From Metellina segmentata (lineage: Eukaryota; Arthropoda; Arachnida; Araneae; Tetragnathidae): a stretch of 64,000 nucleotides of DNA. A model generated the notes under the pieces. That model had not been told where the DNA came from. It saw only the letters and a list, made by a program, of their open reading frames with translations, and searched no databases. Each line of letters starts with the position of its first letter. The stretch's first letter is position 1. Shown here one piece after another: positions 9,733 through 21,380 of this stretch. A program made the translations under genes and the position numbers. The stretch lies in the NCBI GenBank assembly GCA_947359465.1, contig OX375879.1, positions 18,004,298 through 18,068,297 on the forward strand, in the 5' to 3' direction.

Positions 9733-11230
9733 ATTCGCCACCCAAATATCTATTAACTTTTTTATATCATAGTTTTCGTATAAAAGTGTGCCGTTGAAAA
9801 ATATCAACTTAAACTAAGACCATTATTTAAACAATACGCTGAGAGATATAATCTTTTGGTTTAAACATCTTAGATACCGACATGGTAAATTAATTACGAA
9901 ATACTTATGCCAGTTATGTTTCGATAAGGTTTTCAATAAGTTTCAATGCAACCTAAATATTTAATATTGATTCATCTAAAATGAAGGAAGTAGCTTTTTA
10001 AAATGCCATATTTCACAAATAAGTTGGGTAAAAAGCCAGGTAATCAATTGAAAAGGTTCTCTTCGACATCCTAAAAGAAAAGAAAGAATATTTTAAAGCT
10101 TCTTTGGATGTCTTGTTTTCTTCAAAGTTTAAGTTCATAATTTATTCGTAATCGGCTTTTATTGACATCGGCATTAAATAGGTTTTTATTGAATCGGAAG
10201 TATTAATGGATAGCGTAGCACACACGTCTGTAAAGGAATTCAAACATTTATAAGTACATTTAAGCGTGTTTGGAGGTCAGAAAGGTTAAAAGGCTTAAAA
10301 AACTTCATCCATCGAGGCAACCATTTCGCTATACATATTTTGAAATATCCTCTTTTCTAGATTCCTATTCCGTAAGAAGCCATTTTCCTTGCAGAGTAGT
10401 GATTAATTGAAATATACCGACAGTTCTATTGAAAACCGTATAGAGAAAGATATGCAGAATTATATACTCAAAATCGATATTGTTTTCAATATAACTTCCC
10501 GATTTAACAAATGAATATATCGTTATGTGTGCGTGAATTAATATGCAAGTTAAGGTTGTGAATATCGTAGGCATTAAATAATAAATAGCGAAAGAAATTC
10601 ATTAAAAAAACCGTTAACATAACTTTTTTATTGTATTCTATCTTTCTACTTTCCCTTCCTCTCATAAATTTATTCCTTTTATTTCTAAAGTTTCGAGATG
10701 AATTAGAGCTGTAAAATATACATTCTTTTCTACAAACGACACATTTGTTTGCAAAAACCCTTCATTGAATTCTTGGCACATTTCCATTGATCCATATAAT
10801 CTGAAAATAAATTAAATTACCGTTTTACACAACACCGGAGTTTACGACATCGGAGATGAAAGTCGATCTCTTTCTTTTGATGATTCAGAAATAGTAAAAC
10901 AGAAAATGACGCTTGGCCACATTCCGTATTTAAACAATTTACCTTTTAAAATTACAAACTATTATTTGACTTATAAAAAATTGGCATTTAAAATTTGAAC
11001 AGTTTTCCTTCATCCAGTGCTGTATATGATTGGGTGATAGACGTCATTTTCATTAAATATTTGTATAAAGCATATTTGAACTATGAAAGGGATATTTATT
11101 GCAAATAAACAAGCCGTCCGAGGACGAGGATTTGACCTCCTATTTTCCAAAACGAAATCCGCACAGGAATCACTTTCTAGAATAAAAACGGGTGCCGTCT
11201 ACATTTAGCATAACAAGCAGAAAATTATTT
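9733..11230. other. AT-rich intergenic sequence
   Basis: Low-complexity AT-rich DNA. No gene, RNA or transposon recognised. Confidence 0.4.
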
Positions 11231-11338
11231 AATGAACGTCACACTGGAGTCATACAATGGGCTATTGGCGACGGTCCAGGATCAATGGGAAAGACGCAAG
11301 AACAACTCCCTGTCATTTTGAACCACAGTCGGATGATG
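11231..11338 (-). repeat. SINE tail fragment
   Basis: Minus-strand 3' part of body 1 ('aacgtcacactggagtcata', 'gggctattggcgacggtcca', 'cattttgaaccacagtcgga'). Confidence 0.65.
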
Positions 11339-11441
11339 TTGTCATATATCAATTAGCTTAGTACTTGGATTCAATGTGGCTATCCAAAATGTGTTCTTTG
11401 ATAGATTTTTAAGGAATCTATAAATAAAAATGGAGTGTTTG

Positions 11442-12243
11442 GGTACAGCTACACTCTACGTTTATGAGTGATGGCAACGGCTTGGCGATTTTTTTTGGCG
11501 CACTTCTAGTAGCGAGTTACGATAAATTAAGGCAACCCATCTTTCGTTGCTGTTGTGGTTTTCACAGCAACCTCGGCAAACGGAAACTTTCAATTTTTAT
11601 TTTGAATATTCTAGAAAGTTCTTTCAAAATCCGTTAAAATCGTTTGATTTCATTGATTCGTTTGAAATTTTTTCTTTCCTCCCATTGGTTATTTTGTTTT
11701 TAAAATATCCTTTTATTGCATTGGTCCTTTTAAATCGTTTTCTGTGATACCATTGGTCCATTTATTTGTATTTTGACAGTTGTGGAATTTTTATTTTGTT
11801 ATAATAGTTTTTTCACGACAGGATTAAGAGTTTTGTTTTTTTGGTACAGCTACACTCTACGTTTATGAGTGATGGCAACGGCTTGGCGATTTTTTTGGCG
11901 CACTTCTAGTAGCGAGTTACGATAAATTAAGGCAACCCATCTTTCGTTGCTGTTGTTGTGGTTTTCACGGCAACCTCGGCAAACGGAAACTTTCAATTTT
12001 CATTTTGAATATTCTAGAAAGTTCTTCCAAAATCCGTTAAAATCGTTTGATTTCATTGATTCGTTTGAAATTTTTTCTTTCCTCCCATTGGTTATTTTGT
12101 TTTTAAAATATCCTTTTATTGCATTGGTCCTTTTAAATCGTTTTCTGTGATACCATTGGTCCATTTATTTGTATTTTGACAGTTGTGGAATTTTTATTTT
12201 GTTGTAATAGTTTTCATGACAGGATTAAGAGTTTTGTTTTTTT
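11442..12243 (+). repeat. 401-bp tandem duplication of the left arm
   Basis: 11442-11842 is repeated almost base for base at 11843-12243, including the left terminal inverted repeat, and each unit ends in 'gattaagagttttgtttttt'. Differences are few (for example one t fewer in a T run and an extra 'ttg' in the second unit). The element therefore has two left ends and one right end. Confidence 0.9.
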
Positions 12244-12647
12244 GACCATTTTCGTTTTCATTATTTTTTTACGAGAGAATTCTGACTTTATCAGGTATTA
12301 TTTCTTGCTTTTTTTCTTTTGTAAATCTTTTTCCTTTTTCAACATGCTCACTGTATTTAGTGTAATTGATAAGTTTCAGGTTATTCTTACCATTCGTAGC
12401 TTAGTTTCTCTGCTGGTTCACAAATGTGTTTTGATATGTGCTTAAGCTTACTACTATTTGTGAAAGTTTTTATAAATATACTTTTTAAAACGTTCTGAAA
12501 TATGTTTAAAAAGTGTGTTGTAAAAAGAAAAAAAATTTGTGACATTAGAGTTAGGAAATAATTCTTTACTTGGCAACTTTAGAAGTGCGCCAAAAAAAAT
12601 CGCCAAAGCCGTTGCCATCACTCATAAACGTAGAGTGTAGCTGTACT
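11442..12647 (+). mobile_element. Non-autonomous DNA transposon, long TIR, 8-bp TSD
   Basis: Terminal inverted repeats of about 74 bp run inward from both ends: the left begins 'ggtacagctacactctacg' and reads through 'tggcgcacttcta'; the right is its near-perfect reverse complement at about 12574-12647. The exact octamer agtgtttg lies on both sides (11434-11441 and 12648-12655), an 8-bp target duplication. There is no transposase. A related ~620-bp copy lies at 44283-44903. The left arm of the present copy is tandemly duplicated. Superfamily is open: 8-bp duplications fit hAT, P, Merlin or some MULE elements. Confidence 0.85.
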
Positions 12648-12655
12648 AGTGTTTG

Positions 12656-14306
12656 TTTTTACATTCGACCCATTTTAAGTTTTCTATACGTTTTGGGCCC
12701 TTTTGATGAAAAATACTCCTCTTGGGCGTTTGGTGTCTGTCTTCATGTATGTGCCTTATACACATCCACAAGATTTAATATATTTTAATGGAAAATTATA
12801 TACAGTGAGTACTTATCTTCATTTAGAGAGTGAAATTGGTTGCGAAAGTCTGTCTGCCCGTCGTTCTGTAATATGTTCATTTTTAAGTTTGTGTGTTTGT
12901 GCAGGCATCACATCAATTTTATTCCAGATATTTGATTGCAATGTGTTAAATAAATACATTATTTATTAGTTTAGTGAATGCAACATTTCGTTATTGTTAT
13001 ATTTAGATGAGTTTCATGCTAAATAAACCCACTTGAGTAACTATACTTAAATCAACCATAGTTTGTTAGTTTTGAAAATATTGGAATGTATAATGAGTAT
13101 TACGATTACTTTGATTGCTTTACCAGTTCTGCTAAAAAAGCAAATTATTCTTCAAAAAATTATTTTTTAATGGAACTTCAGCTATGATACTTCATTTATT
13201 TCGAGACTTATTTTTGTTCTTTACGCAATCTGAACGATTTCCGAATACTTGGGACACACTATATGTTTCAACGAACAGGAATGAAACGTAAGCACGTGTT
13301 AGTTGATCACGTGAAGTAATATTTTTTGTTTCTTTTGCTCTGAATTAATTTCGCATTTTTTAAAATTTTGTACACTTTTTAGTTGTAAGTTATGGCAACT
13401 GCGAGATCAAGAGGCGAAGAGGAATCACATATTAATATCTTTAGAACAACTTCTTCCGACATCTTTTATTTTGTTTTATTTCGCTGATTTCTTTTGTTTT
13501 CTATTTTAAATATTTATTATTTTAATAAATTGTGTTTCTTTTTCATCACACGCAACACCACCACAAATTATTCGACTTAAAGTGGCAGATAAGTCAGAAT
13601 AAAGCAAATTTTAAGTGTATTTATGACATTATTCAAAGAATAAAACCGTTAGTAAAAGAATAATAATGTTAAAAAAATCCGAACTGGAACTTTTCAAACA
13701 TTAAAAAATTCTTTGTCCTAATGACAGAATATTGCGAATTCCACAATGTCGCATGCCGGATGCAAAGGTGTCACAGGTAAAAAAAACATTGTTTTGTTGA
13801 CTATAAATGCGAGAGCACTCGCCGTAAATCGTCGTTTTATTAATTGATTTGAACGTGAAAAGAACTTAGAAAAGGGAATTCCAAAAAATCGTCTTTAGTA
13901 GAGCAACTTTAGTGTCGCCTTTCGTCATTTTGTAGCTTTGGCAAACAGCATGGGTGCGATGAAGTGTAGGATTTGTGTCCAAGAGGGTTGTAGAAGAAAT
14001 TATAAAGATGGCAAAAGGAGTTAAAATATTATTTTATTTTACAAAAGACAAAAGTGAAAAAAAATTATATATATATAAAATATACAAAATAACAGTAACA
14101 TAAAACACACAAAATAACAAAAATAACCAAACAGCCGGGGTGCAACAACCAGAAACCAAAACTCGAAACTACCAATGCAAGCATATGTAGAAAACACCAT
14201 TTTATTTTGTTGGGTCAGGCTCCTCCCTGATGACGCCCTGATCCACCAACATTTCTTCATTTTTTATCATTTTTTAAGACTTTTATTTGGAAATTATTGT
14301 GTTCTT

Positions 14307-14311
<5 letters not shown>
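12656..14311. other. AT-rich intergenic sequence
   Basis: No supported gene. A TATAAAT at about 13802 is followed by a 24-codon frame (ATG near 13949), which is too little to call a promoter or gene. Confidence 0.35.

Positions 14312-14381
<70 letters not shown>
14312..14381. repeat. (TA)n microsatellite
   Basis: About 35 uninterrupted TA dinucleotides. Confidence 0.97.
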
Positions 14382-14385
<4 letters not shown>

Positions 14386-16169
14386 CCCCTTCTCTTAACT
14401 TCCGACCTCTACCAATGAAAGTTCTTGATGGATTCCCTGTCCAATAGTCTTTCTTTAATTCTCATCCCTTTGACGAATTCACTGTGTACTATACACTTTT
14501 TCCATGAGCCCCTTAGAATAGGAAGCCCCAGATCCGTTCAAGTCTCAGTTCCCGTAACAACCTCTACGCCTGATTATGCTACTAATGTGCTATTAAAGAA
14601 ATACAGAACCGTACAGGGCTCCGGCTCCTCAACAGCCTTCACGCCAGTTATGATGTTACCAGTTCGTTATTGAATAAAGATTTTGTTAGAGAATTTATGT
14701 CTCTTTTTATGGAACCAGCACTACACTCCCCTCCAATGGATCATCCTCATCATGTTGCCTATACCACTCTTGCCACTCCGTGTCACGTTATTAATTACCT
14801 AGGTAATCTGCAAATTTCCTAGATATTCTATACATTACCTACTAGGCACTCGTTAAAGTGAAAATACGATATTGGCTTGAACAACATCAGCGTTTCTGTA
14901 CGCTTAAATTAACACAACGTTATTTATTTATTTTTCGATACCTAAAGAATCACGGCAATACAATCAAACAATCACCAAATTAAAATACTATAATAGAAAG
15001 AATCAAACAGCACACATTCACGGCACATATCACGACACAAATTCACGCGTTAACAGGCAGAAACGAATTTGAAAATAGAATTAGCTATGCTACGCACTGA
15101 CAGCCGATTCAAATTATGAGAAATAAAAACAACCGGTGACGACAAGACACTGGCGAAACCAAACTAAAATTAAAAGTGGAGGGAGAGGGGAAGGCGTAGG
15201 GAAAGGCATGAGAGAAACAAACCTTTTAACTTTAACGATACAGAAGCCGCTAATGTGCATATTACCTAGGTTAAATGTGGAAGACTCTTGTTTCCGCACG
15301 TTAACGGAGCAAATCAGTTAATCTGCAGATTAGCTATGTAATGTGCACATTAACGGCTTTCGAGCTTTAGCATTAACATATATGAACATATCTAACATAT
15401 GAAGGCAAAGTAATCTAACAGAACCTTAATATTGCCCTTGAAATAAAAATGCACTAATATAAACAAAAGGATTAAATGTTTATGTATTTAAAGGTAGACA
15501 AAAATTTCTGAAACGAATTAGAATGATGATTTTTTACTTTATTGGAGCAGAACATGGCCTGTGTACGTGATATCCGTTCAGAAAAAAAATGAATTACTTT
15601 CTACAGGAAAATACAAGAAAAAACACTTTGACTGAAAAGTAATTAACTTTAGAGCCGTTCCGAAAAGCGCGTTCCCTTATTTTTACATAGTCATTTCTCA
15701 TTGTGATGCATTTATTTCATAATTTACATTTCCCTGTTTCTGAAATAAGGTTTTACAACACTTTCTTTCATAATTAATTTTAATGTAGTCTAATCAAGCC
15801 TTTCGTTTTCGTATTGAGCTTCATTTTCTTCTCTCGTCCATCCACGTTCCAACAGAAAAGAATTCTATACACACGAGAAAAAAAAAGGAAAATGTTCTGT
15901 TTTGTTGTACACTGGAAATATGTTTGTTTTCCGTTGCCAAGGATTGTTATCTGCCAACCCCACCCTGTTCCAGAATGTTATAGAACGTGACGCCGTTTAT
16001 CCCGATATTCGCGTCCGTCCTATCTGTAAAACCGTTTTATCCTTGTATACAGTTTTAAGGCAGTGAAGCGAATATTTTGTCTTCGATCGACGTTCAATCC
16101 AATTCGATGGGAACGAAAAGGGTTTCAACTTGCAAAAATTGAATTCAGATTGATGCGCGTCGCTCTATA
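14382..16169. other. Intergenic sequence
   Basis: No gene or transposon recognised. An 82-codon frame at 14425-14673 has no motif. Confidence 0.35.
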
Positions 16170-17672
16170 CAGGGTGGTCCCGAATTCATGGTACAAACTT
16201 TAATGGTAGGTACAGGACATTGTAACAATGATTTATTGTATAGGAATGTATAGTCGCAAGTGACGCGGTGAGGCGAAAACAGGGGAAATAACGGCCGAAA
16301 GGAAAAACAAAGATTTTATTGAAAGCGTTGTTGACAAGTGTCATGTTTACAGTAATTGTTCAAAATTGCGTCCACCAGTATCGATACATGCTTGACAGCG
16401 TCGGTGGAGCGATTGGCGTACACGTTCAAAGATGCCTGGTATTTCACGCACACCTGCAGCAGCTACAGATAAGCGAGCGACGAGATCCTCATCTGAGTCA
16501 ACTGGAGTCTCATAAACAAGATGCTTTAGATGTCCCCATAAAAAGTAATCGAGGCTCGATTAATCGGGAGATCGGGGTGGCCAAGGGACTGGTCCACCAC
16601 GCCCAATCCATCGAGTACCAAACGTGGCATTCAGGTAATTCCGTACATCAATGCTGAAGTGTGCTGGCGCCCCATCGTGCTGAAACCACATGCGGTTACG
16701 AATGGCGATCGGAACATCATGCAGCAGTTGTGGTAACACTTCTTTCAGAAAAATAAGATAGCTTCCGCCAGTGAGCCGCGTGGGTAGTAAGTATGGGCCA
16801 ATCAAAAAGTCGTTCACAATACCAGCCCACACATTAATACTGAAACGTTGTTGAAACGCATGTCGACGCGTTGCATGTGGATTATCGGTTGCCCACACAT
16901 GGGAATTGTGCGCATTAAAGACACCCTCGCGTGAAAATGTCGCTTCATCTGTAAATAGCACATAATCTACGAAATCCGGCTGCAACGCACATTGCTGCAT
17001 CACCCACAGGCAGAAGTTCACGCGGCGAGGATAATCTGCCGGATTCAATGCTTGTACTTTCTGAAAATGGAAGGGGTGTAAGCGATTTTCGTTTAACACT
17101 CTGCATACAGTCTGATGACTCACACCTACGTCACGCGCAACAGTTCTTGTGCTTGACTCGGGTCTATCAGCCACAATGTTCAAGATGCTTTCTTCCAGCC
17201 TTGGAGTGCGTACAGCTCTTACTCGACCAGCGCCATGTCTGTTGACGTCGAACGCACCTGTTTCACAAAGTTGACGATGTAACCGTTGAAAAATTCTATG
17301 ATCCGGCATTCGTCGATCAGGATACTCCGCGCGATACATTCGTAACGCAGCTCTGCCGTTACCATTTGCACGGCCGTACATGTAATGCATGTCTGCTTTT
17401 TCTGCATACGTAAAGTCACCCATCGTCTACGGCAGCACAATTGTGAATGGCGCTTTTCCCTACTGCGATGCATCATGTTCAACAGCGGCTAGACATCTAC
17501 TGCCCTCTACCGGCAATGATACCAACCGATCACTCCATTTCTCTTTCCTTTTATTTCCCCTGTTTACGCCTCACCGCGTCACTTGCGACTATACATTCCT
17601 ATACAATAAATCATTGTTACAATGTCCTGTACCTACCATTAAAGTTTGTACCATGAATTCGGGACCACCCTG
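16170..17672 (-). mobile_element. mariner-like (DD41D-type) transposon, near-intact
   Basis: A 1503-bp element bounded by TA on both sides (16168-16169 and 17673-17674) with terminal inverted repeats of about 122 bp (16170-16291 and 17551-17672). The repeats begin CAGGGTGGTCCCGAATTC and I could find only one mismatch between them. The interior carries a single transposase frame on the minus strand. Near-identity of such long TIRs suggests recent activity. A shorter relative lies at 40156-40730. Confidence 0.93.
16347..17423 (-). pseudogene. mariner-like transposase with one in-frame stop
   Basis: Starts at ATG 17421-17423 (MGDFTYAEKADMHYMYG) and runs 287 codons to a TAA at 16560-16562. The same frame then continues to a natural TAA at 16347-16349, giving 358 codons including the stop. 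Domains in order: N-terminal helix-turn-helix region (about 1-120, with ARDVGVSHQTVCRVL), then the RNase-H-like catalytic core with VLFTDEATFSREG (first D), MWFQHDGAPAHF (second D), and SPD-stop-SSLDYFLWGH (third D). The second and third acidic residues have 41 positions between them, counting the stop, which fits the DD41D type of the Tc1/mariner group. The nonsense codon sits just before the third catalytic residue. Without readthrough the product would be inactive. Spacing alone does not prove the family. Confidence 0.9.
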
Positions 17673-17674
17673 TA

Positions 17675-18039
17675 TATCATTTGGAGATATATTTTCTTTC
17701 AAAAGTTACAAGTAGTAGTGTTCTAGAGCAATTCGTGTTTTCTGTACGTATTCTGAACGTGGTGTCGATATGTTTCGAATACTATTTCAGCATTTTGACA
17801 ACCAAAATTCCCAAGAAAAAATGGTGGTAGTTGACGAGTCAATACCAATTAGAGATTGAACCAAATATTATCAAAACGGCGATACACTAATTTTTATGGT
17901 TGCCCTGATATATTTCACGCGAGAGCACTAGGACAGCAGAAATAAAATTTTCTCAGACAGTCTGGTTTACGTGTTTACACTGAAAACCCTTCTCACGCAG
18001 AATACCATATGAGCTATGAAAATAATCAATTAAAATTAA
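17675..18039. other. Intergenic sequence
   Basis: Nothing recognised between the mariner-like element and the Helitron end. Confidence 0.35.
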
Positions 18040-18660
18040 CTAGGGGCCCGCCGCGTACTCGCTAACGCTTGTAAACGCTCGCCAAGCTTGCAATCCTAAT
18101 TGATTCGCTGCGCGAAACTGGCTCGTTTTGCTCGCATCAAGCAGAAGGGATTGTTACATAATATAAATCAAAATTTATTTTTCAAATATAAATTGTATCA
18201 CAGAACAGTTATAAAGTAGCTATGGAATAAGAACTCGAACAATTTGGAATGAAATTAAAACTTTGAGCAAATTTAGACTCGAAATGTCAGCACTGCTTTT
18301 GAAATTGATTACCCAGCATGTTCAATGTGTGTACATTTCCCCAGCACTCAAGCCACTCTTGCACTTTTTCATTGAGTTTGTTGTCGCGCAGTTACTGTTT
18401 GTAAATCTACAGGAAGCATTTTTTTTCTTTCCCAGAAGTGCGTCCCACAAAAGTTACAAACTTCTGCATCGAATCGATATCGTGTTCTTCAATATCATTT
18501 ATAGTATTTCTTCATATTCCTCAAACGACATAAGAGTAGTTCTACTGAAGCATGCACCTTTCCAACGATTGCTTTCAGTTCTACCGATATGTCTCGCATT
18601 ACTTTCAATTAAGCTTTCATTGGCTCGTCGTGTCCGCTTTCTTTGATAAGCTGTAACATG
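18040..18660 (-). mobile_element. Helitron remnant, 3' end and partial interior
   Basis: Read on the minus strand it ends in CTAG (18040-18043) followed by T, the Helitron 3' rule. Just inside are the self-complementary words typical of these ends ('gcgagc..aagcgagc', 'ttcgcgcagcgaa'-like, 'gcaatcc'). The interior (about 18260-18650, minus) matches the Helitron at 36339-36990, for example 'caacaaactcaatgaaaaag' and 'aacatgctgggta'. It contains a decayed frame with CNFCGTHFW-like coding. The 5' end is missing: the right side stops at a SINE fragment. The 127-codon plus-strand frame at 18263-18646 is antisense to this and not a gene. Confidence 0.75.
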
Positions 18661-18670
18661 CTTCAAATTG

Positions 18671-18791
18671 TCATCTAGCCGTGGTTCAGAATGACGTGGT
18701 GTTGTCCTAGGATCTTTACCTTAGGGGATTGATCCCGGACCCTCTTCAATTGCTCCTTGTGTTGCTCTAGTACTACGTTAGTTAAAATTAT
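18671..18791 (+). repeat. SINE 3'-body fragment
   Basis: Body-1 remnant: 'catctagccgtggttcagaa', 'gattgatcccggaccctctt', 'tactacgttagttaaaatta'. Confidence 0.7.
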
Positions 18792-19288
18792 CTTACATCT
18801 TCAAATATATAGGTAAATCCAGATCTTGCAAGACGTTATGTTTTGTTTTCATATGTATTATTATTATTTTTAAAAATTTGGTTTGCACTTTGTTAGGATT
18901 TGAATTTTTGCCGCACTGCACAACACAACGGACTATGTGTGAACTTGCATGTTTTTAATGTAGGGTTTAATGTTGGTTTGGTTGTTCATTTGATAGTGTG
19001 AATCCATTTGATCAGTTTATTTGAAGTTGCAATTGACACAGCTTGTCCATTGGGCAATAAACCTGAAATGAACTGATAAACCTATAAAAACTACCCCGTA
19101 CGAATTCTGGTTATCTATTCACATTTAAGGTTGAAAAGACAAATGAACGGTCTAAAACCAGAAATTCAAATTCTACATAGTTGGTGCTTAGTTTGTACAT
19201 CTATTTTACAGTTAGGTAGACATTTAATTGAAAGTATGTAAACTCCCTGGTTAAAACTGTACAGTGTTTATAAAGATGTCTGTTAAAA
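18792..19288. other. AT-rich intergenic sequence
   Basis: No gene or repeat recognised. Confidence 0.35.
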
Positions 19289-19852
19289 TACACTACCCTA
19301 CAAAAATAGACCGGACAGCAAGATGTGTTGGTACAAGGGAAAGCATACATGCTTAAATAAGGGAATGGTCCTCCAAATGCTGCAATTACACTAGCAACCC
19401 TTTGGCATACTTTCAACAAGGTTTTGATACACAGCTTTGGGTATTTGTGTCCATTCCTGCTGCAAGAATGTCAATAGCTCAGCTGTAGAATTCGGACGTG
19501 GTTCGCTGGTCCGTAAGCGTCGCTCTAACGCGTCCCATAAATGTTCCCTGGGTTTATGTTCGGAATCTGGGCAGGCCAGGGAAGGCGATTTATATCCATA
19601 TCTCGATACCAATGCCTGACAGAGGCTGCAACATGACACGGAGCGTTGTCGTTCGGGAAGTAACAATTCCATAAAATTGCCAGATCGTAGGAATAACCGA
19701 ACTGTCCAAAATGTGTATGTATGCGTAGGCGTTGAATTGACCAGGAACAGCATGCAAATGTTCTAGGCCATACCACGAAAAACACCCCCAAACACGTATG
19801 CAAGTTTTATGCAAATCAGCTGGCGTCCGATCCATTATAGTAGGGCAGTGTA
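19289..19852 (-). mobile_element. Deleted Tc1-type transposon
   Basis: 564-bp element with inverted ends: left TACACTACCCTACAAAAAT, right (minus strand) TACACTGCCCTACTATAAT, followed by the 'ggacgcc' block. Read on the minus strand, the 5' terminal repeat runs directly into the middle of a Tc1 transposase, so the DNA-binding half is gone. The same structure recurs at 35792-37051. Confidence 0.85.
19391..19835 (-). pseudogene. Tc1 transposase, C-terminal half, frameshifted
   Basis: Catalytic pieces are spread over different frames: VWGCFSWYGLEHLHAVPGQF, then FPNDNAPCHVAASVRHWYRD (second catalytic D in NDNAP), then PREHLWDALERRLRTSEPRP (the NPIEHLWD region with the third acidic residue, damaged). 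The first catalytic D and the whole N-terminal DNA-binding region are absent. At least two frame changes make it non-coding. Confidence 0.85.
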
Positions 19853-20040
19853 TATCAAAGTGATTTTTGTGGCTATAATTGGCACCTATTTACGATAACA
19901 GGAGTATTTTCATCGATTAAGTGCGAGCTTCTGAGATGTTTACATTTCACGGATTCAATAACGAACTATCCAATCTTATAATATGATCTAAATTCCGAGA
20001 CTCACACTATGACGAACTCTTTCAGCATATTAGAGACATT

Positions 20041-20320
20041 CCAATTGGAAGAATAGCGAATTAACAACCAGAGGGTGGTTAGTTCGATTCTAACCCAAGA
20101 CCGTCACAAACAAAAGAGGCTGCTGCACGTTTAATCTGTCGTGGTCTCAAACATCATGTTGGTGTTGTGCAAAAGATTGGAGAGTGGGGTGCCAGCTTAG
20201 ATATGACCTCGTCATCCGACCGTGGATCAAAATTACGTGATGTTGGATGTTGTCCAATGATCTTTCCCTTTGGGTTTGATCTTGGACCGTCGGCAATAGC
20301 CCGTTCTCTTGCTTCAGTGG
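20041..20320 (+). mobile_element. SINE, head B, diverged
   Basis: Head B with 'ccaattggaagaatagcgaa' and B box 'tagttcgattcta', then 'cgtttaatctgtcgtggtct', 'ttggagagtggggtgccagc', 'cctcgtcatccgaccgtgga' and 'gatcttggaccgtcggcaat'. The tail is short. Confidence 0.75.
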
Positions 20321-20595
20321 CACATCACTTTGATATACACTATTTAGACCTACCCACCGAATTGAATTCAAGGACCTAACAGCGATATCTTCCGTAAATC
20401 AAACTCTTTTAGAAAATGCGGCGAGATGGAGTCGGCGCAGATCCGATTTCCTGGACCTCTTCCGAGTCGGTAAAACCTTCCTTGTGTATTTATACATTCC
20501 TTATTAGGGATGGGGAAGTCCTCTCGCATGTTTTAGGCACACCTTGGACACACACGACCCATTCTCTGTGAACCCACAGCAATCCATTCGAAAAT

Positions 20596-20891
20596 CTGAT
20601 CGGAAGGTTCCTGCTTCGAATCCGAGTCAGAACATGGATGTTTGTAAGCGTATTGTGTAGAGGCGGCTGGTGCGCCTTGAATCTGCCGTGGTCGAAATTC
20701 TTCACCTCGGGTTGGTGTGGAAGTTTGGAGAGTGGGGAGCCAACTCAGGTGTTGCCTCGTCCTCTGACCGTGGTTTAAAATGACGCTGTGCTGTCCTCGG
20801 ATCATTCTCTTAGAGGATTGTTCCCCGACCGTCGTCAATAGCTATCCCGTTGTGTTGCTCTAGTAGGACGTTAGTTAAAAAGTACCAATTA
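20596..20891 (+). mobile_element. SINE, head A, 5'-truncated insertion with TSD
   Basis: Starts inside the head at 'ctgatcggaaggttcctgct', with the A box missing, and runs through the full body to 'gttagttaaaaagtaccaat'. It is flanked by the exact 12-bp direct repeat ccattcgaaaat (20584-20595 and 20892-20903). The truncation therefore happened at insertion. Confidence 0.88.
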
Positions 20892-20903
20892 CCATTCGAA
20901 AAT

Positions 20904-21380
20904 ATAACACATTTAAATTATAGGTTCGGGGGAATCCAACGTGGAAATTTTGATTTTTACACGGTTTTGTTCCGTGTCAAGTTGATGATCCGTTCTTGCA
21001 TTTGCATTCCCATCTATTTGAAGTCATGAAATACTCAATCGCGTACATGACAGCACGCTTCTATAACTCTCTCCACGATCGGATTACTTTGGCCCTAATA
21101 TACCTCTGATGTATTCCGATTGTGGAGTAATTAATTGAATTAAATCGAATCATACAAATGTTCCCACTGGCTTACTACTCACCAGAGGCTAGTCCTGGGA
21201 CGAGACAGACGATAATGGAACTCGTGTTTTCCACACGCGTGTTTGTTCTGGCCACAGGCAGCTTGTCTTTGTTTGTAAACCTAGTTGACGAGTCTTGTTT
21301 CCACAGTTGGATCATTTGAGGTATTCCTTTAAAACGCCCTTTTTCACTCAAATTTCATACTTATTTTCAAATTTTACATA
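20904..21380. other. Intergenic sequence
   Basis: Nothing recognised. Confidence 0.35.

Noticed and set aside
13802..14022. TATAAAT followed by a small Cys-containing frame
   Set aside because: A TATA-like word is common in AT-rich DNA and 24 codons with no motif are not enough.
14175..14447. 90-codon frame across the TA microsatellite
   Set aside because: The run of IYIYIY comes from translating (TA)n; it is not a protein.
18263..18646. 127-codon plus-strand frame
   Set aside because: It lies antisense to Helitron sequence shared with 36339-36990, has no motif and begins at a random ATG.
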